Part shown: positions 33,517 through 41,921 of the stretch, piece by piece
Numbering within the stretch: the stretch's first letter is position 1
Layout of the letters: each line of letters begins with the position of its first letter
Assembly (NCBI RefSeq): GCF_001578705.1
Contig: NZ_KQ969037.1
Coordinates: 84,993-137,389 of the forward strand
From: Streptococcus oralis
GTDB taxonomy: Bacteria > Bacillota > Bacilli > Lactobacillales > Streptococcaceae
Direction: 5' to 3'
Length of the DNA: 52,397 nucleotides
The notes under the pieces: model-generated
The model's database searches: none
Seen by the model: only the letters and a program-made list of their open reading frames with translations
What the model was told of the DNA's origin: nothing
Program-made: the position numbers and the translations under genes

Positions 33517-34386
33517 ATGGATTTTGCATGGGCTATTAAATATGCCACTGAATTTTTGGGAACTGCTATTTTGATCATTCTTGGAAATGGTGCAGTTGCC
33601 AACGTTGAACTTAAAGGTACGAAAGGTCACCAAAGTGGCTGGCTCGTTATCGCTGTTGGTTATGGTATGGGGGTTATGATCCCAGCCTTGATGTTCGGTA
33701 ACGTTTCTGGTAACCACATCAACCCAGCTTTCACTCTTGGACTTGCTGTTAGCGGGCTTTTCTCTTGGGATCAAGTACCGTTTTACATCCTTGCGCAAGT
33801 TTTGGGGGCAATTTTTGGTCAAGCTTTGGTTGTAGCGACTCACCGTCCATACTACTTGAAAACAGAAAACCCAAATAATATCTTGGGTACCTTCTCAACG
33901 ATTTCAAGCATCGACCACGGTACAAAAGAATCACGTTTCGCAGCAACGGTTAACGGCTTCCTAAATGAGTTTGTAGGTTCATTTGTTCTTTTCTTTGCAG
34001 CGCTTGGTTTGACTAAAAACTTCTTCGGTGCTGAGGTTCTTCAATACATGAAACAAATGGCTACTCAAGCTGGTCAAACTGTTGACTTAGGTGAATTGGC
34101 AGTAAAAGCTCAAGTAGCACCACACACAGCTGCTGGACTTTCAGTTGCTCACTTGGCACTTGGTTTCCTAGTGATGGCTTTGGTAACTTCACTTGGTGGA
34201 CCTACTGGACCTGGTTTGAACCCGGCTCGTGACTTCGGACCACGTCTTCTTCACGAACTCCTTCCAAAATCAGTTCTTGGTCAACACAAGGGTGATTCAA
34301 AATGGTGGTATGCATGGGTTCCAGTTGTAGCACCAATCGCAGCTGGTATTGCAGCAGTAGCAGTCTTTAAACTACTTTACCTATAA
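33517..34386 (+). CDS. MIP family aquaglyceroporin (GlpF/Gla type)
   Basis: A 289-residue channel with six membrane helices and the two NPA half-helix motifs, NHINPAF (about 68-71) and GLNPARD (about 234-237), with Asp after the second as in glycerol-conducting members. A long loop of about 45 residues between the third and fourth helices resembles the lactococcal Gla glycerol/water channel. No glycerol kinase or regulator is adjacent, so glycerol, water, lactic acid or small polyols all remain possible. It is monocistronic, with its own promoter and a strong terminator. Confidence 0.9.
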   Translation: MDFAWAIKYATEFLGTAILIILGNGAVANVELKGTKGHQSGWLVIAVGYGMGVMIPALMFGNVSGNHINPAFTLGLAVSGLFSWDQVPFYILAQVLGAIFGQALVVATHRPYYLKTENPNNILGTFSTISSIDHGTKESRFAATVNGFLNEFVGSFVLFFAALGLTKNFFGAEVLQYMKQMATQAGQTVDLGELAVKAQVAPHTAAGLSVAHLALGFLVMALVTSLGGPTGPGLNPARDFGPRLLHELLPKSVLGQHKGDSKWWYAWVPVVAPIAAGIAAVAVFKLLYL

Positions 34387-34393
34387 TAAAATG

Positions 34394-34417
34394 AAACTGG
34401 GGAACCCCAGTTTTTTT
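34394..34417 (+). terminator. Terminator of the aquaglyceroporin gene
   Basis: AAACTGGGG (34394-34402) pairs with CCCCAGTTT (34405-34413), followed by a T run. Confidence 0.9.
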
Positions 34418-34461
34418 ATCGGAAATTTTTGTAAAAAATTCTAGAATTTAAGTGGAATAGC

Positions 34462-34490
34462 TTGTAAAAAATCCTAAAATCCTTTAAAAT
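34462..34490 (+). promoter_or_regulatory. cppA operon promoter
   Basis: TTGTAA (34462-34467), 17 bases, TAAAAT (34485-34490). Confidence 0.65.
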
Positions 34491-34509
34491 AAAAGAGTTG
34501 GAGGAAGCT

Positions 34510-35235
34510 ATGAATGCAAATCAAATGATACAAATTATTCCGACTTTGAAGGTCAATAACCGAAAATTAAATGAAAAATTTTACATTGAAACTCTTGGGA
34601 TGAAGCCCTTATTAGAAGAATCTGCTTTCCTTTCACTTGGTGACCAAACAGGTGTTGAGAGGTTGATTCTCGAAGAGGCTCCCAGTATGCGAACTCGGAG
34701 AGTTGAAGGGCTTAAGAAACTAGCTAGACTCTTGGTAAAAGTTAAGAATCCTTCTGAAATTGAGGATCTTCTTTCACAGATGGAGTCTCTTCCTCGCCTA
34801 TTTAAAGGAAGCCGTGGTTATGCTTTTGAGATTGTTTCTCCTGAACAGGATGTGATTCTTGTTCATGCGGAAAATGATATAAGAGATTTGGTTCCACTGG
34901 AAACTGTTCCTGAATTTTCTTCAAATAAAAGTATAAAATACTTGAGTCAATTTGAGATTTCTATGGAGTTGCGTTTTCCTGAGGGGACGGAGAGTATACT
35001 TGATCCCGAAGTAGTAGCCAAGACAATTAGCTTTACCAAAGGGGAAGGTCCAGATTTGACTGTTGAAAACAATGTTACCTGGGACTTGTCTATGCTGAAA
35101 TTTTTAGTAAAGAATTTTGATTTAACTAGTCTTCGTCATAAATTCGAAAAGATAGGCTATTTTGTTCCCAAGTCTGAAAAATTCTTCCTTGGTAAAGATA
35201 CCAATAATATCGAATTGTGGTTTGAAGAAGCATGA
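34510..35235 (+). CDS. cppA: CppA family protein (VOC-like fold)
   Basis: A 241-residue protein matching CppA, named as a C3-degrading proteinase in pneumococcus. The N-terminal half (IIPTLKVNNRKLNEKFYIETLGMK) looks like a vicinal-oxygen-chelate (glyoxalase) domain, and the C-terminal half (about 130-241) is the CppA_C part, ending in FFLGKDTNNIELWFEE. There is no protease motif, signal peptide or anchor in the sequence, so the complement-cleaving role is doubtful here. Start ATG 34510 follows GGAGGAAGCT. It overlaps the serine hydrolase gene by ATGA. Confidence 0.87.
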   Translation: MNANQMIQIIPTLKVNNRKLNEKFYIETLGMKPLLEESAFLSLGDQTGVERLILEEAPSMRTRRVEGLKKLARLLVKVKNPSEIEDLLSQMESLPRLFKGSRGYAFEIVSPEQDVILVHAENDIRDLVPLETVPEFSSNKSIKYLSQFEISMELRFPEGTESILDPEVVAKTISFTKGEGPDLTVENNVTWDLSMLKFLVKNFDLTSLRHKFEKIGYFVPKSEKFFLGKDTNNIELWFEEA

Positions 35236-36167
35236 AGTGGGAAAAAATTCTAAGAAAAATAGAAGATCAAATTGAGGCAGGGGTCTATCCCGGGGCCTCT
35301 TTTGCGTATTTTAAGGATGGTGAATGGAAAGAGTCTTATCTGGGCTTGAGTGATCCAGAACGGGGCTTAAAAACAGAGTTGGGACTGGTCTATGACCTAG
35401 CTAGTGTGAGTAAGGTTGTGGGAGTGGGAACAGTCTTTACCTTCTTGTGGCAACAAGGTAAATTAAATATTGACCGACCAGTGACAGATTTTCTGCCTGA
35501 GTGTGATTACCCAGATATCACTATTCGTCAACTCTTGACCCACGCAACAGATCTAGATCCTTTTATTCCTAACAGAGATCAGTTAAGCGCTGAGGCATTA
35601 AGAGAGGCCATGTTTCACCTGAATAGACGTAGTCAGCCTACTTTTCTATATTCGGATGTTCACTTTTTACTCTTAGGCTTTCTTTTGGAAAAAATCTTTG
35701 AACAAGACTTGGATCAGATTATAGAAGAACAAGTTTTGGAACCATGGGGGATGAAGGAAACGATGTTTGGCCCCGTTGAGTTTGCTGTACCAACAGTGAG
35801 AGGAGTGGAAGTCGGAAACATCCACGATCCCAAAGCTCGTCTTTTGGGCAAACACGCTGGAAGTGCAGGTTTGTTTTCAACTATCAATGATTTAAAAATT
35901 TTTCTGGAGCATTACTTGAAAGATGATTTTGCTGCAGACTTGAGCCGGAATTACTCTCCCTTAGATGATAAAGAGCGTTCGCTAGCTTGGAATCTGGAGG
36001 GAACCTGGCTCGACCATACGGGCTATACAGGTACCTTCATCATGTGGAATCGAGAGAAACAGGAAGCCGCTATCTTTTTATCCAATCGAACGTATGAGAA
36101 GGATGAGCGTGCCCAGTGGATAATCGATCGAAACCAAGTCATGGATATGATTCGTAGGGAAGAGTAG
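35232..36167 (+). CDS. Serine hydrolase, beta-lactamase/class C family
   Basis: A 311-residue penicillin-binding-like hydrolase. The S-x-x-K motif is SVSK in LASVSKVVG (about 58-61), the second motif is YSD in place of Y-x-N (about 143), and the third is HTG in DHTGYTGT in place of KTG. No signal peptide is visible, so it may act in the cytoplasm as an esterase or peptidase rather than on cell wall. It overlaps cppA by four bases and precedes the EamA gene by 10 bp, forming an operon. Confidence 0.85.
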   Translation: MKWEKILRKIEDQIEAGVYPGASFAYFKDGEWKESYLGLSDPERGLKTELGLVYDLASVSKVVGVGTVFTFLWQQGKLNIDRPVTDFLPECDYPDITIRQLLTHATDLDPFIPNRDQLSAEALREAMFHLNRRSQPTFLYSDVHFLLLGFLLEKIFEQDLDQIIEEQVLEPWGMKETMFGPVEFAVPTVRGVEVGNIHDPKARLLGKHAGSAGLFSTINDLKIFLEHYLKDDFAADLSRNYSPLDDKERSLAWNLEGTWLDHTGYTGTFIMWNREKQEAAIFLSNRTYEKDERAQWIIDRNQVMDMIRREE

Positions 36168-36177
36168 GGGGGAAAGC

Positions 36178-37089
36178 ATGTCAAAAAACGTAAAAGGAAC
36201 GCTATTCACAGTAGTTGCAGGCATTGCTTGGGGCTTGTCTGGAACCAGTGGTCAATACCTGATGGCACACGGGATTTCCGCTCTAGTCTTGACCAATTTG
36301 CGACTTATCATTGCAGGCTTGACACTAGTGTTCTTATCCTACGTGACCGCAAAGAATAAACTCCTATCTTTTTTAAAAGACAGAAAAAGTCTCTTATCTC
36401 TGCTGTTATTTGCCTTGTTTGGACTTTTCTTAAACCAGTTTGCCTATCTTTCTGCCATTCAAGAAACCAATGCTGGAACGGCGACAGTTCTCCAGTATGT
36501 ATGCCCCGTTGGGATCTTGGTTTATACTTGTATCAAGGACAGGGTGGCACCAACTCTGGCTGAGATTGTTTCGATTGTTTTAGCAATTGGAGGAACTTTT
36601 CTTATCGCGACGCATGGGGAACTTGACCAGTTGTCTGTCACACCTGCTGGTCTTTTCTGGGGACTCTTTTCTGCCTTGACCTATGCCCTTTATATCATTC
36701 TTCCTATCACTTTGATTAAGAAATGGGGCAGTATTTTGGTGATTGGTGTTGGAATGGTTATTTCTGGTGTAGGGGCTATTCCCTTTACAGGGGTTTTGCA
36801 GGCCAGTATACCGACCAGCTTGGATTTTCTTTTTGCATTTGTTGGCATTATCATTATTGGCACAGTATTTGCCTACACAGCTTTTCTAAAGGGAGCTAGT
36901 CTGATAGGACCTGTTAAGTCCAGTTTATTGGCTTCCATAGAGCCCATCTCAGCTGTTTTCTTTGCTTTTCTGATTATGAAGGAGCAATTCTACGCGATTG
37001 ATTTTGTCGGTATGGCTATGATTTTACTTGCGGTAACCATCATTTCTTTGAAAGATTTGCTGCTAGAAAACAAACGGAAGATTGAATGA
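36178..37089 (+). CDS. EamA/DMT family transporter
   Basis: A 303-residue membrane protein with about ten helices and two EamA halves (about 6-140 and 153-290). GIAWGLSGTSGQYLM opens the first and the second has SALTYALYIILPITLIKKWG, both characteristic of drug/metabolite exporters. The substrate is unknown; relatives export amino acids or purines. AGGGGGGAAAGC precedes the ATG. It is probably the third gene of the cppA operon. Confidence 0.88.
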   Translation: MSKNVKGTLFTVVAGIAWGLSGTSGQYLMAHGISALVLTNLRLIIAGLTLVFLSYVTAKNKLLSFLKDRKSLLSLLLFALFGLFLNQFAYLSAIQETNAGTATVLQYVCPVGILVYTCIKDRVAPTLAEIVSIVLAIGGTFLIATHGELDQLSVTPAGLFWGLFSALTYALYIILPITLIKKWGSILVIGVGMVISGVGAIPFTGVLQASIPTSLDFLFAFVGIIIIGTVFAYTAFLKGASLIGPVKSSLLASIEPISAVFFAFLIMKEQFYAIDFVGMAMILLAVTIISLKDLLLENKRKIE

Positions 37090-37233
37090 GAAACTAGTTA
37101 CTCGTAAAAAGTGGTTGGTTTGAATATCCTATCGAAATATTGATTACGGATAAGGAATAGGAGTGGAATTTTATAAAATTTTAAGTTTCTTTTCTTACAA
37201 TAAACCAATCTTTAACTGCTAGAAGGAGGAGAT

Positions 37234-37992
37234 ATGAAGATTTTACAAAGCATTCACCCAACTAAGCCCCTGCGCTACTTGAGATGGTTTGACATTTTGA
37301 TTATCACAGTTCTAATGTTTGGCCTGTTTACCATTCGGTCAACGGAGCTCTTTTTAGCAAGTATGTTTCCGACAGGTTTGTCAACTACAATGAATACGGC
37401 AAGTGATACTGTCGGCGAAGGAGCGGCCTATTCGAGCAACTTCACTCTGCAAGTGATATTTCTGACCTTGACCTTGCTTTACCTTTTGATTCGGAATTAT
37501 GATTTCAAACAACTTCCTATTCGTTGGACCTGGTCCCTTCTCTTTTGGGTTCCATTTATATTTGCCATTGTGGGATTGTTTGGAGACTTGGTGACGACAC
37601 TAACTGGTGAATACAATTACTTTAATCCAGCCCTTTTTGCCCACATAGATCCCATGGAAGTTATACGGAAATTCCTAGTGCTTAGTCCGATAGCAATTGC
37701 CTATGCCTTGCTAAATGGCTTCTATGAAGAGTTTTTCTTTCTAGGGTTGTTGACCTCAGTGAAAGAAAAGCACAAGTGGAGGGTTTTGTTTTATTCTACC
37801 ATTATTCGGATTTCTTTTCACACTTATCAAGGATTAGTATGGGCGCTGGTTATTGGTGTAGTTTATGGCTTATTCTATTATTTTTTATACAAGTATAAGG
37901 TGAAAAATCTCCTCCCGTTCTTTCTCATGCATGCTCTGGCAGACATGTTTGGGTCTAGTCTCATGTATCTCCTGATTGCCTGGGGAAGGTAA
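37234..37992 (+). CDS. CPBP family intramembrane endopeptidase-like protein
   Basis: A 252-residue polytopic membrane protein with the CPBP/Rce1 motifs: motif 1 NGFYEEFFFLGLL (the EE pair, but no Arg at the usual EExxxR place), motif 2 IRISFHTYQGLVW (His) and motif 3 FFLMHALADMFGS (His, Asp). The family comprises glutamyl intramembrane proteases; in lactic acid bacteria some act in bacteriocin immunity. No bacteriocin genes are nearby. Its Shine-Dalgarno AGAAGGAGGA is strong, and the gene is 144 bp after the EamA gene. A fully palindromic terminator follows. Confidence 0.83.
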   Translation: MKILQSIHPTKPLRYLRWFDILIITVLMFGLFTIRSTELFLASMFPTGLSTTMNTASDTVGEGAAYSSNFTLQVIFLTLTLLYLLIRNYDFKQLPIRWTWSLLFWVPFIFAIVGLFGDLVTTLTGEYNYFNPALFAHIDPMEVIRKFLVLSPIAIAYALLNGFYEEFFFLGLLTSVKEKHKWRVLFYSTIIRISFHTYQGLVWALVIGVVYGLFYYFLYKYKVKNLLPFFLMHALADMFGSSLMYLLIAWGR

Positions 37993-38000
37993 GAATCAGA

Positions 38001-38026
38001 AAAATCCACTCAATTGAGTGGATTTT
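38001..38026. terminator. Bidirectional terminator
   Basis: AAAATCCACTC pairs with GAGTGGATTTT around AATT; fully palindromic, between convergent genes. Confidence 0.85.
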
Positions 38027-38040
38027 GTGTGTATAGATGA

Positions 38041-39324
38041 CTAGTCTTTATTTTCGTATGGTAAGATCAAGTTTAAGATGATACCTGTCATAGCTGATAG
38101 GGCAGTACCTGAAAGGGTAACTGGTCCTACTTTGAGGATGGCTCCACCAAGCCCAAGAACCAACATAGCACTAGCAATGATGAGGTTACGCATTTGACTG
38201 AAGTCAACACGTTCCTTGATCAAGACTTTCAAACCGTTGCTGGCGATAACTCCGTAGAGAAGGATGGACATCCCACCAAGTACAGCACTTGGGATTGTTG
38301 AGATCAAGGCAGTGAATTTACCAAGGAAGCTAAGTGCAATTGCGATAAAGGCTGCGTTACGGATAACAGAGACAGAAGCGATACGGGTCATTCCGATAAC
38401 CCCTGTATTTTCACCGTAAGTCGTATTAGCTGGTCCACCGAGGAAAGCAGATACAGATGTTGCAATACCGTCACCGAGAAGTGTACGGTGAAGACCTGGT
38501 TCTTTCAGGAACTGACGGCCACAGATTTGGCTTAAGACGGTATGGTCACCGATGTGTTCTGAAATGGTTACGATAGCGATTGGCAAGATAGCGATTGTTT
38601 CAGGACCAAAGTAGAGGTTGTACTCTTTAAAGGCTCCGCCTGTACTAAATGGTAAGTAGAAACCAGGGATTTCAAACCAGTTAGCTTCTAGGACTGGTGT
38701 AAAGTCAACCAAACCAAGTATCATAGCGAAGATATAACCACCGATAATGGCAAAGAGGAAAGGAATGATACGAAGGAAGCCTTTTCCTTTTGTATTGATA
38801 AAAGCAGCAATCAAGAACGTAACAACAGCTACAAGTGCATTTTTCCAATTTCCATCTGCTACAAGTCCAGCATTCGTTACAGCAGAACTAGCAAGACCAA
38901 GACCGATAACGATGATCATAGGTCCGATAATGATTGGTGGTAAGAGTTTATCGATCCATTTTGTACCTGCAAAACGAACACTTGCTGCTACAAGGACATA
39001 GACCAAACCAGTCAAGATAACCCCAGTTTGAGCGGCCGATACATCCCCACCCATCTCTTTCATAGCTAGAGACATGGCCGTGATAAAGGCGAAGGATGAT
39101 CCGAGATAAACTGGAACTTTAAAGCCAGTTGATATCATGTAGATGAGTGTACCAACGCCTGATGCAAAAAGGGCAACAGATACAGGCATTCCCAAAATTA
39201 AGGGAACGAGAATGGTTGCACCAAACATGGCAAAAACGTGCTGGAAGCTTAGAAGAATGCCTTTACCAGCTGAAGGACGTTGATCAACGTCTAGTAACAA
39301 GTCAACAGTTGATTCCTGTTTCAT
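38041..39324 (-). CDS. uraA: Uracil permease
   Basis: A 427-residue uracil:proton symporter of the nucleobase-ascorbate transporter family with about 14 membrane helices. Visible signatures include QHVFAMFGATILVPLI near the start, the FGPETIAILPIAIVTISEHIGD substrate region and FLGGPANTTYGENTGVIG. ATG 39324 (MKQESTVD) follows GTGAGG; an upstream start at 39360 lies inside the attenuator hairpin and is unlikely. A PyrR-type leader precedes it, so it is expected to be shut off by UMP. Also called pyrP. Confidence 0.94.
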   Translation of the reverse strand: MKQESTVDLLLDVDQRPSAGKGILLSFQHVFAMFGATILVPLILGMPVSVALFASGVGTLIYMISTGFKVPVYLGSSFAFITAMSLAMKEMGGDVSAAQTGVILTGLVYVLVAASVRFAGTKWIDKLLPPIIIGPMIIVIGLGLASSAVTNAGLVADGNWKNALVAVVTFLIAAFINTKGKGFLRIIPFLFAIIGGYIFAMILGLVDFTPVLEANWFEIPGFYLPFSTGGAFKEYNLYFGPETIAILPIAIVTISEHIGDHTVLSQICGRQFLKEPGLHRTLLGDGIATSVSAFLGGPANTTYGENTGVIGMTRIASVSVIRNAAFIAIALSFLGKFTALISTIPSAVLGGMSILLYGVIASNGLKVLIKERVDFSQMRNLIIASAMLVLGLGGAILKVGPVTLSGTALSAMTGIILNLILPYENKD

Positions 39325-39346
39325 AAAAACCTCACTTTTGGGCATC

Positions 39347-39464
39347 AAAAAAGAGCCCATTATTTTACAGCAACAGGCTCTTAGAGTAAGACTTCTTTAA
39401 AGAGAGGGGTATCTCATTAAAGAATTTCATATATTTCTGCGTCTTCGTCACCTCACGGGATGAC
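39347..39464 (-). promoter_or_regulatory. PyrR-responsive attenuator of uraA
   Basis: On the reverse strand, the hairpin GTCATC-[CCGTGA]-GGTGAC (39447-39464) has the CNGNGA hexaloop of PyrR-binding RNA and is followed by purine-rich GAAGACG. Downstream, AGAGCC (39376-39381) pairs with GGCTCT (39352-39357) and is followed by T residues, forming the terminator. UMP-bound PyrR should favour termination. Confidence 0.85.
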
Positions 39465-39496
39465 ATTAAAAACCTTTGCTTAGGATAGTATAGCAG

Positions 39497-39571
39497 AAAA
39501 AATTCGTTTTGTAAACGAATTTTTCCCGAGCCTAGAAATGTAAGAGCGAGAAATGATTTTGTAAATCATTT
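39497..39571. terminator. Tandem terminator hairpins between uraA leader and rsmG
   Basis: Two similar stems with TGT loops: AAATTCGTTT-tgt-AAACGAATTT (39500-39522) and AAATGATTT-tgt-AAATCATTT (39551-39571), both with A and T runs. They probably terminate rsmG on the reverse strand. Confidence 0.65.
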
Positions 39572-39608
39572 TTACTCAACTTTAAACAAGGGCGCGCTAT
39601 TGATAGGA

Positions 39609-40322
39609 TTAAAGAGGGCGTTTGTTGGGCATGCCAGCCTTTCTTGGGTACTTGTTAGGCGTCTCCTTTTTCTTTTCGACGACTGTGATATAGCGTGGAT
39701 CTCCATTTGGCAGGGCATAGCTGAGGTTGTCCTCTACCTTACTAAAGAGGAGGTTGAGGGCATTCTTGGCTTCTAGCAATTCCTCAGGAGCATTGCTGGC
39801 CTTGAGTGCCAATAGTTTTCCACCGACTTTAAGATAGGGAATGGTCAGCTCAGACAAGACCTGCATGCGAGCAACCGCACGAGCCGTCACCATATCAAAA
39901 TGAGCACGGAAGTTCTTGTCTTGGGCAAAGTCTTCAGCGCGTCCATGGTAGAAGTGAACACCATCCAAATCCAACTCCTGAGCCAAAAGCTGAAGGAAGT
40001 TGATGCGCTTATTTAGCGAATCAATGATGGTCACATCTAGCTGAGGATAGAGGATTTTCATAGGAAGACTAGGAAATCCTGCCCCAGCTCCGATATCAAG
40101 AAGTTTGATAGTTTCATTTGAAATTAAACCTTGCAGGATGGGAGCAATCGAATCATAAAAATGTTTGAGATAAACTTCTTCTTTGTCTGTGATAGCTGTT
40201 AAATTAATCTTTTCATTCCACTCGACCAAGAGTTCAAAATACCGTTCAAATTGGTTCTTTTGCTGGTCAGAAAGTGGAAGATTTTGCTCAGCCAGTAGGC
40301 TGTAAAATGTTTCTGGTTTCAT
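39609..40322 (-). CDS. rsmG: 16S rRNA (guanine-N7) methyltransferase
   Basis: RsmG (GidB) methylates G527 of 16S rRNA; loss gives low-level streptomycin resistance. The 237-residue sequence has the SAM-binding [28 protein letters not shown] and the [12 protein letters not shown] motif. The ATG at 40322 ([13 protein letters not shown]) follows GAGAAGGAAAAAACT; an earlier start would use the leader. It is divergent from lemA. Confidence 0.94.
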   Translation of the reverse strand: MKPETFYSLLAEQNLPLSDQQKNQFERYFELLVEWNEKINLTAITDKEEVYLKHFYDSIAPILQGLISNETIKLLDIGAGAGFPSLPMKILYPQLDVTIIDSLNKRINFLQLLAQELDLDGVHFYHGRAEDFAQDKNFRAHFDMVTARAVARMQVLSELTIPYLKVGGKLLALKASNAPEELLEAKNALNLLFSKVEDNLSYALPNGDPRYITVVEKKKETPNKYPRKAGMPNKRPL

Positions 40323-40373
40323 AGTTTTTTCCTTCTCTAGTATCATCTTATTTTACCATATTCATTAAAATTT

Positions 40374-40382
40374 TGATATACT
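40374..40382 (+). promoter_or_regulatory. lemA-htpX promoter (-10)
   Basis: TTGA-TATACT places an extended -10 at 40377-40382, about 34 bases before the lemA start. Confidence 0.5.
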
Positions 40383-40415
40383 GGTATTAATCTAAAAGCA
40401 GAAAGGAATAAGATT

Positions 40416-40976
40416 ATGACTTGGATTATTCTTGGAGTTTTGGCTCTGATTGTTATTTTTGTGATTGTTAGCTATAACGGTTTGGTTAAAAATCGTATGC
40501 AGACAAAGGAGGCTTGGAGCCAGATCGATGTTCAATTGAAGCGTCGTAATGATCTCCTCCCAAACTTGATTGAAACAGTCAAAGGCTATGCGAAATATGA
40601 AGGTTCTACTTTGGAAAAAGTAACAGAACTTCGTAGACAAGTAGCCGCAGCAACGTCACCAGCTGAAGCTATGAAGGCCAGTGATGCCCTTACTCGCCAG
40701 ATTTCTGGTATCTTTGCATTAGCAGAGAATTACCCAGACTTGAAAGCTAGTGCTAACTTTATCAAATTGCAAGAAGAGTTGACAAATACAGAAAATAAAA
40801 TTTCATACTCCCGCCAACTCTACAACAGTGTTGTCAGCAACTACAATGTAAAACTTGAAAGCTTCCCAAGTAACATCATCGCAGGACTATTTGGCTTTAA
40901 TGCTGCAGACTTCCTTCAAACACCTGAAGAGGAAAAGGCAGTTCCTAAAGTTGACTTTAGCGGTTTAGGTGACTAA
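40416..40976 (+). CDS. lemA: LemA family membrane protein
   Basis: A 186-residue protein with one N-terminal membrane helix (about 2-24) and a helical-bundle LemA domain: [29 protein letters not shown] is the family hallmark. Its function is not settled; in streptococci it is almost always paired with htpX, as here (1-bp gap), and is thought to work with this protease in membrane protein quality control. AGAAAGGAATAAG precedes the ATG. Confidence 0.92.
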   Translation: MTWIILGVLALIVIFVIVSYNGLVKNRMQTKEAWSQIDVQLKRRNDLLPNLIETVKGYAKYEGSTLEKVTELRRQVAAATSPAEAMKASDALTRQISGIFALAENYPDLKASANFIKLQEELTNTENKISYSRQLYNSVVSNYNVKLESFPSNIIAGLFGFNAADFLQTPEEEKAVPKVDFSGLGD

Positions 40977-40977
40977 G

Positions 40978-41877
40978 ATGTTGTTTGATCAAATTGCGAG
41001 CAATAAACGAAAAACCTGGATTTTGTTGCTGGTTTTCTTCCTACTCTTGGCCTTGGTTGGTTATGCGGTTGGCTATCTCTTTATGCGTTCAGGTCTTGGC
41101 GGCATGATTATTGCCTTGATTATCGGCCTTATCTACGCTCTGACCATGATCTTTCAATCGACAGAGATTGTCATGTCTATGAATGGGGCGCGTGAGGTTG
41201 ATGAGCAAACAGCACCAGACCTCTACCATGTAGTAGAAGATATGGCCATGGTCGCTCAGATTCCCATGCCACGTGTTTTCATCATTGAGGATTCTTCTTT
41301 AAATGCCTTTGCAACAGGTTCTAATCCGCAGAATGCCGCAGTAGCAGCCACTTCGGGTCTCCTAGCCATCATGAACCGTGAGGAGCTAGAAGCTGTTATG
41401 GGTCATGAAGTCAGTCATATCCGAAACTACGATATTCGCATTTCGACCATTGCTGTAGCGCTCGCTAGTGCCATTACCCTTCTATCTAGTATGGCTGGTC
41501 GTATGATGTGGTGGGGTGGTGCAGGTCGAAGACGGAGCGATAATGATCGTGATGGAAATGGTCTAGAGATTATCATGCTTGTCATCTCTCTCTTAGCCAT
41601 TGTTCTAGCACCTCTCGCTGCAACCTTGGTACAACTAGCTATTTCACGTCAGAGGGAATTTTTGGCGGACGCATCCAGTGTGGAGCTGACTCGCAATCCT
41701 CAAGGGATGATCAATGCCTTGCGTAAGTTGGATAATAGCGAGCCAATGCACCACCATGTCGACGATGCCAGCAGCGCTCTTTATATCAATGATCCCAAGA
41801 AAGGTGGCGGACTTCAAAAACTCTTTTATACCCACCCACCTATCTCAGAACGGATCGAACGCTTGAAACACATGTAA
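40978..41877 (+). CDS. htpX: Membrane zinc metalloprotease HtpX
   Basis: HtpX degrades misfolded membrane proteins. The 299-residue sequence has two N-terminal membrane helices (about 15-60), the zinc motif HEVSH in [13 protein letters not shown], further hydrophobic segments (about 155-175 and 195-215) and the third zinc ligand in [16 protein letters not shown]. The ATG at 40978 is one base after the lemA stop codon; a GTG three codons earlier would overlap lemA. Translation is probably coupled to lemA. Confidence 0.95.
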   Translation: MLFDQIASNKRKTWILLLVFFLLLALVGYAVGYLFMRSGLGGMIIALIIGLIYALTMIFQSTEIVMSMNGAREVDEQTAPDLYHVVEDMAMVAQIPMPRVFIIEDSSLNAFATGSNPQNAAVAATSGLLAIMNREELEAVMGHEVSHIRNYDIRISTIAVALASAITLLSSMAGRMMWWGGAGRRRSDNDRDGNGLEIIMLVISLLAIVLAPLAATLVQLAISRQREFLADASSVELTRNPQGMINALRKLDNSEPMHHHVDDASSALYINDPKKGGGLQKLFYTHPPISERIERLKHM

Positions 41878-41907
41878 AAAAATCCAGAGAGATTTCTCTG
41901 GATTTTT
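41875..41907. terminator. Bidirectional terminator after htpX
   Basis: AAATCCAGAG and CTCTGGATTT pair around AGATTT, with A and T runs on both flanks. Confidence 0.85.
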
Positions 41908-41921
41908 GCTATGTTCAACAT

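Noticed and set aside
37234-37992. Abortive-infection phage defence gene
   Set aside because: The CPBP family is often labelled Abi, but there is no defence neighbourhood here.
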